A stretch of 55,825 nt of DNA from Metabacillus fastidiosus NBRC 101226 (GTDB lineage Bacteria > Bacillota > Bacilli > Bacillales > Bacillaceae), in contig NZ_BCVG01000018.1 in the NCBI RefSeq assembly GCF_001591625.1, forward strand, positions 1 through 55,825, read 5' to 3'. Under the pieces are notes generated by a model that saw nothing but the letters and a program-made list of their open reading frames with translations, made no database searches and was not told the origin of the DNA. The number at the start of each line of letters is the position of its first letter. Position 1 is the stretch's first letter. A program made the translations under genes and the position numbers. Shown one piece after another: positions 48,264 to 55,825 of this stretch.

Positions 48264-49676
48264 ATGAATTTTACTCGATCATTGTTATCGACAAAGTTCG
48301 ATTATAATAAAGATTTCTTTAAGCAATTTCAATATTTATCGAAGAGTGAGACCCATCACGCTTTTTTAGAAAGTGGTCGAGGGGGAAGATATAGCATTGC
48401 CGGAATTAAACCAGTGGCAATTATAACTGGGAAAGATTCTTCTTTATCGGTTGTTATGAATGACACTGAACAAACATTTCAAGGGAATCCGATTGAGAAT
48501 TTCCGTCAATGGTTTCAAGGTTTCCAGACAGAACATGACCCATCTCTGCCCGATTTCCAGGGTGGAGCAATTGGCTTTTTTAGCTATGACTGTGTGAGAT
48601 ACTTTGAAAAGATACCGAATATAGCAAAGGATGATCTTCATTTCCCGGATCTCTATTTCCTTCTATTTGATGACATTGCTATTTTCGATCATGAAAGTTC
48701 AACAATCACTTTAATTACTCATTATTATAATAATGAAGATGAAGATAAAGCAGCAAAAAGACTTGAATGCATGAAAGATGCATGGCTTACTCATTTTACT
48801 GATGAACTTATATATGAAGTAAGTACAGCTGATAAAAAGACGCCTCTTTCATTTAATGAACAAACATTTAAAGAAGCGGTGGAAAAGGTACAAGCTTATA
48901 TTGCGCAAGGGGATGTTTTTCAAGTGAATTTATCGACCCGCCAGCATGTTAAGCTTGAATGCCATCCGATGCATATTTATGAAACATTGAGAAAAGTGAA
49001 TCCATCTCCGTATATGGCCTATTTGCATTTTCCGGAATTTCAAATCGTTAGCGGATCTCCAGAACTTCTCGTTAAAAAGCAGGGGATGACGGTTAGTACG
49101 AGACCCATTGCAGGAACAAGGTCCAGAGGGAAAGATGAGGAAGAGGATTTAGCACTTGCAAATGAGTTGATTGAAAATGAGAAAGAGCGGGCAGAACATG
49201 TAATGCTCGTTGATCTGGAGAGAAATGACCTTGGACGAGTTTGTAAGTACGGGACAGTTCATGTGGATGAATTTATGGTTATTGAAAAATATTCGCATGT
49301 GATGCATATCGTTTCCAATGTTAAGGGAGAGCTGCAAGAAAATTATGATTATGCGGATCTTATAAGAGCAACTTTCCCGGGAGGAACAATTACTGGTGCT
49401 CCTAAAATTCGGACGATGGAAATTATTGAAGAGCTTGAACCGACACGCAGAGGTATTTATACTGGTTCTATTGGATGGATTGGCTATGATGGCAATATGG
49501 AGCTAAATATTGTTATCCGGACATTGCTTGCTCATACTGGTGTAGGGTATATCCAATCCGGGGCAGGTATTGTCATTGATTCCAGTCCGAAGCATGAATA
49601 TGCAGAATCTTTAAAAAAGGCAAAAGCTTTACTAAGAGCAGTAGAGTTGAGTAAAGAAGAGAAAACTTTAGTATGA
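48264..49676 (+). CDS. pabB: Aminodeoxychorismate synthase component I
   Basis: PabB, with PabA, converts chorismate and glutamine to 4-amino-4-deoxychorismate for folate. The chorismate-binding domain (from about residue 200) has [52 protein letters not shown] and [22 protein letters not shown], with alanine before GT, is the PabB/PIAGT type. At 470 residues it is full length. The site AGGAGAGG precedes ATG 48264. It opens the folate cluster. Confidence 0.95.
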   Translation: MNFTRSLLSTKFDYNKDFFKQFQYLSKSETHHAFLESGRGGRYSIAGIKPVAIITGKDSSLSVVMNDTEQTFQGNPIENFRQWFQGFQTEHDPSLPDFQGGAIGFFSYDCVRYFEKIPNIAKDDLHFPDLYFLLFDDIAIFDHESSTITLITHYYNNEDEDKAAKRLECMKDAWLTHFTDELIYEVSTADKKTPLSFNEQTFKEAVEKVQAYIAQGDVFQVNLSTRQHVKLECHPMHIYETLRKVNPSPYMAYLHFPEFQIVSGSPELLVKKQGMTVSTRPIAGTRSRGKDEEEDLALANELIENEKERAEHVMLVDLERNDLGRVCKYGTVHVDEFMVIEKYSHVMHIVSNVKGELQENYDYADLIRATFPGGTITGAPKIRTMEIIEELEPTRRGIYTGSIGWIGYDGNMELNIVIRTLLAHTGVGYIQSGAGIVIDSSPKHEYAESLKKAKALLRAVELSKEEKTLV

Positions 49677-49686
49677 GGTGAGAATA

Positions 49687-50274
49687 GTGATTTTAATGAT
49701 TGATAATTATGATTCATTTACATTTAATTTAGTACAGTATTTAGGGGAATTAGGGGAAGAACTTCTCGTAAAGCGTAATGATGAAATAACAATTGCCGAA
49801 ATTGAAGAGCTTAATCCTGATTTTCTTATGATTTCTCCGGGACCATGTAGTCCAAATGAAGCGGGAGTCAGCTTAGATGTAATCGAATATTTTGCAGGTA
49901 AAATTCCGATATTCGGTGTTTGTCTCGGCCATCAATCAATTGCCCAAGTATTCGGAGGGGATGTTGTCCGAGCTGAGAAATTAATGCACGGAAAAACATC
50001 GGAAATGCACCATAACGGCGAGACAATTTTTGAAAATATGGAGAACCCTTTTGTTGCAACGAGATATCATTCATTAATCGTTAAAAAGGAAACATTGCCA
50101 GATTGTTTAGAAGTGACAGCATGGACGAAAGATGATGAGATTATGGCCCTCCGCCATAAAACACTTCCGATTGAAGGAGTGCAGTTCCATCCTGAATCAA
50201 TTATGACTACTTTTGGGAAACAAATATTAGAAAACTTTATTTCCACATATAGAAAAGCGGAAAAGAGTGTCTAA
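49687..50274 (+). CDS. pabA: Glutamine amidotransferase of PABA/anthranilate synthase
   Basis: PabA supplies ammonia from glutamine to PabB and, in B. subtilis, also to TrpE. The class I amidotransferase triad is the cysteine in [15 protein letters not shown] (near residue 79) and the histidine/glutamate in [11 protein letters not shown] (near 168). GTG 49687 (195 residues, [13 protein letters not shown]) is preferred to GTG 49678, because ATGAGGTGA sits just before it and homologues begin there. Confidence 0.95.
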   Translation: MILMIDNYDSFTFNLVQYLGELGEELLVKRNDEITIAEIEELNPDFLMISPGPCSPNEAGVSLDVIEYFAGKIPIFGVCLGHQSIAQVFGGDVVRAEKLMHGKTSEMHHNGETIFENMENPFVATRYHSLIVKKETLPDCLEVTAWTKDDEIMALRHKTLPIEGVQFHPESIMTTFGKQILENFISTYRKAEKSV

Positions 50275-50275
50275 T

Positions 50276-51136
50276 TTGTATATTTATTTAAACTCCGAAT
50301 TTATAAAGGATACAGAGGCGAGAATTTCTCCATTTGATCATGGTTTTCTTTATGGTCTAGGTGTCTTTGAAACATTTCGAGTGTATAAAGGTTTTTCCTT
50401 TTTATTAAAAGATCATATAGAGAGACTAAATCAATCGCTTGAGCAATTAAACATTCATTATAAAGCAGATGTGGATGAGGCAATACAAGTGATTGATCGT
50501 CTCTTATTTTTAAATAAATGTGAGAATAAAGATGTCACAATAAGATTAAATGTTTCAGCGGGAAATGGAGAGGTTGGCAAGTTAACGGAATCTTATTTTA
50601 AACCAAATGTTATGTACCTTCTAAGACAAGCTCCTCCCAATAACGATATAGAGAAAAATATTGCTATCTTGCAAACGAGAAGAAATACTCCTGAAGGATC
50701 TTACCGTTTAAAATCCCATCATTATTTGAATAATATATTAGGAAAGCGTGAACTTATCGAAACTCCCGAATTAGAAGGCATTTTCTTAACGGAGAAAGGA
50801 TATGTTTCAGAAGGAATTGTTACAAATGTGTTCTGGGTGAAGAAAGGTATTGTGTATACACCTTCCCTTGACACCGGTATTTTAAATGGGATTACGAGAC
50901 AATTTATTATGAGATGTTTATCAACGCTCGAAATTCCTTTTCAGGAAGGACAGTATACACTTGATGAAATGATATGTGCAGATGAAATTTTCTTAACGAA
51001 TTCTACTCAAGAAATTTTACCGGTTAAAGAGATGGGTGAACATCTTTATCCGGGAAATGAAGGGGCAGTCGTAAATAAATTAAAAGGTATGTATAAGCAT
51101 TATCATTCAAAGCTTTTAACAATAGAAGAGCTGTAA
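50276..51136 (+). CDS. pabC: Aminodeoxychorismate lyase
   Basis: PabC removes pyruvate from aminodeoxychorismate to give p-aminobenzoate. It is a fold-type-IV PLP enzyme with SPFDHGFLYGLGVFETFR near the N-terminus, the PLP lysine in RLKSHHYLNN near residue 145, and the EGIVTNVFW and PSLDTGILNGITR motifs. TTG 50276 aligns best with homologues; GTG 50267, overlapping the pabA stop, is the alternative. Confidence 0.92.
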   Translation: MYIYLNSEFIKDTEARISPFDHGFLYGLGVFETFRVYKGFSFLLKDHIERLNQSLEQLNIHYKADVDEAIQVIDRLLFLNKCENKDVTIRLNVSAGNGEVGKLTESYFKPNVMYLLRQAPPNNDIEKNIAILQTRRNTPEGSYRLKSHHYLNNILGKRELIETPELEGIFLTEKGYVSEGIVTNVFWVKKGIVYTPSLDTGILNGITRQFIMRCLSTLEIPFQEGQYTLDEMICADEIFLTNSTQEILPVKEMGEHLYPGNEGAVVNKLKGMYKHYHSKLLTIEEL

Positions 51137-51148
51137 GGATTGATTAAT

Positions 51149-52003
51149 ATGATAAATACATTAAAACAAAAACAAGTGGTTACTTGTGGTAAATATACTC
51201 TCGATTATAGTAAGAAAACTTATGTCATGGGAATTTTAAATATGACTCCAGACTCTTTCTCTGATGGGGGAAGATACGTCGATATTGATAAGGCAGTGGA
51301 ACATGCTAAGGAAATGATCGAAAATGGTGCTGATATTATTGATGTCGGCGGAGAATCAACAAGGCCGGGTTTTGATGCTGTAACAGCGGAAGAAGAATTA
51401 GAAAGAGTTGTTCCGGTTATAAAGAGGCTAGCTAAAGAAATTGATGTTCCGATTTCAATTGATACTTATAAGGCTGAAGTAGCGGAGAAAGCAATAGAAG
51501 CAGGGGCCACAATTATTAATGATATATGGGGAGCAAAAGCAGATCCTGAAATGGCATCTGTTGCAGCGCGATTTGATGTTCCAATTATATTAATGCATAA
51601 TCGTAATAATAAGAATTATGGACATTTAATTAAGGACATGATTTCTGATTTAAAGGAATCAATCTCAATTGTTAAACAAGCTGGAGTAAAAGATGAGAAA
51701 ATTATTTTAGATCCAGGTATCGGTTTCGCGAAAACAATGCAGGATAATTTAGCAGTTATGAATCATCTACATGAGTTTTCTGAGTTAGGGTATCCGGTTT
51801 TATTAGGAACATCAAGGAAAACTTTTATTGGTCATGTTCTAGACTTGCCGCCTAATGAACGTGTAGAAGGAACGGGGGCAACAGTTTGTCTCGGTATTGC
51901 GAAAGGATGTCAATTTGTTCGAGTGCATGATGTCTTAGAAATAACAAGAATGACGAAAATGATGGATGCAATGCTTGGTAAGGGAGTGGAGAATCATCGA
52001 TAA
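51149..52003 (+). CDS. folP: Dihydropteroate synthase
   Basis: FolP joins p-aminobenzoate to the pterin pyrophosphate and is the sulfonamide target. Motifs are VMGILNMTPDSFSDGGRY (near residue 27), DVGGESTRPGFDAV near 66 and PISIDTYKAEVAEKAI near 105. The RVHDV end is near 260. ATG 51149 gives 284 residues, with AAGGAT upstream; TTG 51140 is less likely. Its 3' end overlaps the start region of folB. Confidence 0.95.
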   Translation: MINTLKQKQVVTCGKYTLDYSKKTYVMGILNMTPDSFSDGGRYVDIDKAVEHAKEMIENGADIIDVGGESTRPGFDAVTAEEELERVVPVIKRLAKEIDVPISIDTYKAEVAEKAIEAGATIINDIWGAKADPEMASVAARFDVPIILMHNRNNKNYGHLIKDMISDLKESISIVKQAGVKDEKIILDPGIGFAKTMQDNLAVMNHLHEFSELGYPVLLGTSRKTFIGHVLDLPPNERVEGTGATVCLGIAKGCQFVRVHDVLEITRMTKMMDAMLGKGVENHR

Positions 52004-52358
52004 AATCTTTGTAAAAGGCATGGAATTTTACGGTTATCATGGTGTTCTTGAAGAAGAAAATAAGCTTGGTCAACGTTTCCGAGTAGATTTAACTGTTGAA
52101 GTCGATGTAAAAAAGGCTGGGGAAACAGATGATCTTAGAGAAACAGTTAATTATGCTGAATTGTATGAAGAGTGTAAAAAAGCGGTAGAAGGAAAACCTT
52201 ATAAGCTCGTTGAAGCAGTTGCTGAACTAATTGCAAATAAAATTTTAAGCAATTTCCCTATTGTTCATGCATGTACTGTAAAATTAATAAAGCCAGATCC
52301 ACCGATACGAGGGCATTATGAACATGTAGCAGTAGAAATTAAAAGGGGAAGATCATGA
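51966..52358 (+). CDS. folB: Dihydroneopterin aldolase
   Basis: FolB cleaves dihydroneopterin to hydroxymethyl-dihydropterin. The family core is KGMEFYGYHGVLEEEN, with NYAELYEECKKAVEG and the catalytic-region KPDPPIRGHYEHVAVEI near the C-terminus. The start is unclear. ATG 51966 is the first ATG, TTG 51975 is possible, but the strong site AAGGGAGTGGAG (51980-51991) and homologue ends point to an ATC at 51993 or 51996. The coordinates given are the outer limit. Confidence 0.88.
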   Translation: MQCLVREWRIIDKIFVKGMEFYGYHGVLEEENKLGQRFRVDLTVEVDVKKAGETDDLRETVNYAELYEECKKAVEGKPYKLVEAVAELIANKILSNFPIVHACTVKLIKPDPPIRGHYEHVAVEIKRGRS

Positions 52359-52882
52359 AATTTGAAGCCTATTTAGCACTTGGTTCCAATATGGGTGATA
52401 GAGAATTTTATCTTATGTCGGCTATAAAAGAACTTCAACAATATAAAGAGATTTCCATTGAAAATATTTCCTCTATATATGAAACAGATCCAATCGGATA
52501 TACAGATCAGGATCAGTTTTTAAATATGGTTATTCAAATAAAGACTAATTTAACAGCATTTGATTTGTTGAATGTTACACAGCAAATTGAGAAAGAGCTT
52601 GGACGGAAGCGTGAAGTGAAGTGGGGACCTAGAACTTTAGACCTTGACATTTTACTGTATAATAATGAAAATATTGAAGCAGAACACCTCATTGTTCCAC
52701 ATCCAAGAATGTTAGAACGTTCTTTCGTTTTAATTCCTTTAAAGGAATTAAATCCAGATATCAATATTCCGAATAACGAAACATCCATTTCGGTTATCAT
52801 AGATCAACTACTAGACAAAAAAGGAGTTCGAATATGGAAGCAGAAAAATGGGGAAGACGTATTCGCGCTTATCGGAAATTAA
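52355..52882 (+). CDS. folK: 2-amino-4-hydroxy-6-hydroxymethyldihydropteridine pyrophosphokinase
   Basis: FolK (HPPK) activates the pterin with pyrophosphate for FolP. Motifs are AYLALGSNMGDRE at the N-terminus, SSIYETDPIGYTDQDQFLN near residue 40 and the signature KWGPRTLDLDILLYNN near 88-103. At 175 residues it is normal. It overlaps folB by ATGA and contains the first 49 bases of yazB. Confidence 0.95.
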   Translation: MKFEAYLALGSNMGDREFYLMSAIKELQQYKEISIENISSIYETDPIGYTDQDQFLNMVIQIKTNLTAFDLLNVTQQIEKELGRKREVKWGPRTLDLDILLYNNENIEAEHLIVPHPRMLERSFVLIPLKELNPDINIPNNETSISVIIDQLLDKKGVRIWKQKNGEDVFALIGN

Positions 52883-53043
52883 AAGGATATACCCAAGAGA
52901 CTTTCGCGAAAAATCTTGGTGTATCTGTTTCTGTCTTGGGTGAAATAGAAAGAGGAAACCGCTTGCCTAGCGATCAATTTATTCAAGGTGTAGCACAGGC
53001 GTTAAGTATAACGGTAGAGGAGCTCTCTCCTGGTGAGGAATAG
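52834..53043 (+). CDS. yazB: Small helix-turn-helix (XRE family) protein YazB
   Basis: The 69-residue protein is one HTH_3/XRE domain: RIRAYRKLKGYTQETFAKNL, then VSVSVLGEIERGNRLP as the recognition helix, and VAQALSITVEEL. It has no sensor domain. ATG 52834 follows AAAGGAG and lies 49 bases inside folK in another frame. The gene keeps this place in the B. subtilis folate operon; its targets are unknown. Confidence 0.92.
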   Translation: MEAEKWGRRIRAYRKLKGYTQETFAKNLGVSVSVLGEIERGNRLPSDQFIQGVAQALSITVEELSPGEE

Positions 53044-53069
53044 TAATAGATAATTAAGGAGGGTGAAGG

Positions 53070-54071
53070 GTGTTCAAAATTGGAGATATAGAATTAAAAA
53101 ATAGAATCGTGCTCGCTCCTATGGCTGGTGTATGTAATTCAGCATTCAGACTTACGGTGAAAGAGTTTGGAGCGGGATTAGTGTGTGCCGAGATGGTTAG
53201 TGACAAGGCGATTTTATTTAAAAATGCAAAAACAATGAACATGCTTTATATAGATGAACGTGAGAAGCCGCTTAGTTTACAAATCTTTGGCGGCGAAAAA
53301 GAGAATTTAGTAGAAGCTGCTAAATTCGTTGATAAAAATACGACAGCTGATATTATTGATATTAATATGGGATGTCCTGTACCAAAGATTACAAAATGTG
53401 ATGCTGGGGCAAAATGGTTGTTAGATCCTAATAAGATTTATGAAATGGTTTCAGCTGTCGTTGATGCTGTTGATAAGCCGGTAACAGTAAAAATGCGTAT
53501 AGGCTGGGATGATGAACATATTTTTGCTGTTAAGAATGCCCAAGCTGTTGAAAGAGCAGGTGCACAGGCTGTTGCGGTGCATGGCCGTACTCGTGTGCAA
53601 ATGTATGAAGGTTATGCTAACTGGGATATTATTAAAGAAGTCAAACAGTCTGTTAATATTCCTGTCATTGGAAATGGTGATGTCCAAACTCCTCAAGATG
53701 CAAAAAGAATGCTTGATGAGGTAGGTGTAGACGGAGTTATGATTGGTCGTGCTGCACTTGGAAACCCTTGGATGATTTATCGTACTGTTAAGTTTTTAGA
53801 AACAGGGGAATTGATGGATGAGCCGAATGTTCGAGAGAAGATGGACGTTTGTAAGCTTCATTTAGATCGCCTGATTGCACTCAAAAATGAAGATGTTGCT
53901 GTAAGAGAAATGAGAAAGCATGCTGCATGGTATTTAAAAGGTATTAAAGGGAATGCAACAGCGCGTAACCAAATCAATATTGCAAATACAAGAGATGAAT
54001 TTGTTGAACTGATAGATAACTTAGTTGAGGATGTAGAAGCAAAGCAGGCAGATGCTGCGCAAGTTGGATAA
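53070..54071 (+). CDS. dusB: tRNA-dihydrouridine synthase (DusB type)
   Basis: Dus enzymes reduce uridine in tRNA D-loops using FMN and NADPH. The TIM-barrel motifs are VLAPMAGVCNSAFR (near residue 14), LQIFGG near 72, DINMGCPVPKITK near 98, VKMRIGWDD near 140 and GNGDVQTPQDA near 203. At 333 residues it fits. GTG 53070 follows AAGGAGGGTG. It lies between yazB and lysS; a palindromic terminator follows. Confidence 0.94.
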   Translation: MFKIGDIELKNRIVLAPMAGVCNSAFRLTVKEFGAGLVCAEMVSDKAILFKNAKTMNMLYIDEREKPLSLQIFGGEKENLVEAAKFVDKNTTADIIDINMGCPVPKITKCDAGAKWLLDPNKIYEMVSAVVDAVDKPVTVKMRIGWDDEHIFAVKNAQAVERAGAQAVAVHGRTRVQMYEGYANWDIIKEVKQSVNIPVIGNGDVQTPQDAKRMLDEVGVDGVMIGRAALGNPWMIYRTVKFLETGELMDEPNVREKMDVCKLHLDRLIALKNEDVAVREMRKHAAWYLKGIKGNATARNQINIANTRDEFVELIDNLVEDVEAKQADAAQVG

Positions 54072-54075
54072 TAAC

Positions 54076-54101
54076 ACTGCCAGTCTAGACTGGCAGTTTT
54101 C
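54076..54101 (+). terminator. dusB terminator (22-bp perfect palindrome)
   Basis: Positions 54076-54097 are a perfect palindrome with arms ACTGCCAGTCT and AGACTGGCAGT, followed by TTT. Confidence 0.8.
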
Positions 54102-54117
54102 TACTTTTATTATTTGA

Positions 54118-55635
<1,518 letters not shown>

Positions 55636-55649
55636 GCTTAAGAGATACA

Positions 55650-55685
55650 AAAAGGTCAACCTTCATTGCGTTGACCTTTTTGTTT
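55650..55685 (+). terminator. lysS terminator
   Basis: AAAAGGTCAAC (55650-55660) and GTTGACCTTTT (55670-55680) form a perfect 11-bp stem followed by T. Confidence 0.9.
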
Positions 55686-55744
55686 TAATTTTCACCTTCT
55701 ATAAATAAGTTTTAAAATTTACTTTGTTTTTTTAAAAAAAGTAC

Positions 55745-55825
55745 TTGCTAACAAGTATATACGGTGGTATATTAGATAACGTTGCTGCTGAGACATGCTA
55801 GCAGCGAGAAAGAACTTTTAAAAAA
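55745..55825 (+). promoter_or_regulatory. Probable rRNA operon promoter and pre-16S leader start
   Basis: TTGCTA (55745-55750) and TATATT (55768-55773) are 17 bases apart. A hairpin GCTGCT/AGCAGC (55784-55789 with 55800-55805) and GAAAGAACTTTTAAAAA follow, resembling the leader before 16S rRNA in Bacillus. In B. subtilis rRNA genes follow lysS. The 16S gene itself is outside the window. Confidence 0.55.

Overview
The window is AT-rich core chromosome from a spore-forming member of the Bacillaceae (Bacillus in the broad sense), close to the replication origin. Gene order follows the Bacillus subtilis tmk-to-lysS segment almost gene for gene. Spore and sporulation genes (csfB, yabG, sspF, spoVG, fin, spoVT, yabM, yabP, yabQ, spoIIE) fix the organism as an endospore former. 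Nearly all genes are on the plus strand, in line with replication away from the origin; abrB is the only clear minus-strand gene. I cannot name the species from sequence alone. I see no prophage, CRISPR array, intact insertion sequence or defence system.

Layout. 1-1000: a DUF805 membrane protein and the sigma-G inhibitor csfB. 1060-8164: a PLP decarboxylase-like gene, tmk, darA (c-di-AMP receptor), yaaR, holB, ricT, yabA, then yabB, yazA and rsmI for tRNA/rRNA modification. 8190-9114: abrB facing rsmI, then a long leader region before metS. 9115-16140: metS, tatD-type DNase, yabE, rnmV, rsmA, yabG. 16141-19948: veg, sspF, ispE, purR, ridA, spoVG. 20266-28430: glmU, prs, ctc, pth, fin, mfd. 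28623-35000: spoVT, yabM, yabN, rqcP, yabP, yabQ, divIC, yabR. 35217-35403: tRNA-Met and tRNA-Glu. 35648-44066: spoIIE, a VWA gene, a protein kinase gene, tilS, hpt, ftsH. 44439-48039: coaX, hslO, a PPIase gene, cysK. 48264-55635: the folate cluster pabB-pabA-pabC-folP-folB-folK with yazB and dusB, then lysS. The last 80 bases look like the promoter and leader of an rRNA operon that continues outside the window.

How the genes work together. Many form short operons with 4-base or longer overlaps (holB/ricT, yabB/yazA/rsmI, rnmV/rsmA, yabP/yabQ, folK/yazB). Themes are DNA replication and repair (tmk, holB, yabA, mfd), translation and RNA maturation (rsmI, metS, rnmV, rsmA, pth, rqcP, tilS, dusB, lysS, tRNAs), and sporulation control. 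The regulatory sites I could read fit this: sigma-H for spoVG, sigma-B for ctc, sigma-F/G-like for csfB, fin and spoVT, a 21-bp-spaced Spo0A-type promoter for spoIIE, and Spo0A boxes at abrB.

The least expected structure is noncoding. A 142-bp element between spoVT and yabM (29419-29560) consists of a 16-bp closing stem around three perfect hairpins that abut with no unpaired base at the junction. Other noncoding regions worth attention are the mfd leader (two hairpins with interchangeable arms), the metS leader (terminator just after a promoter), and a structured stretch between ftsH and coaX.
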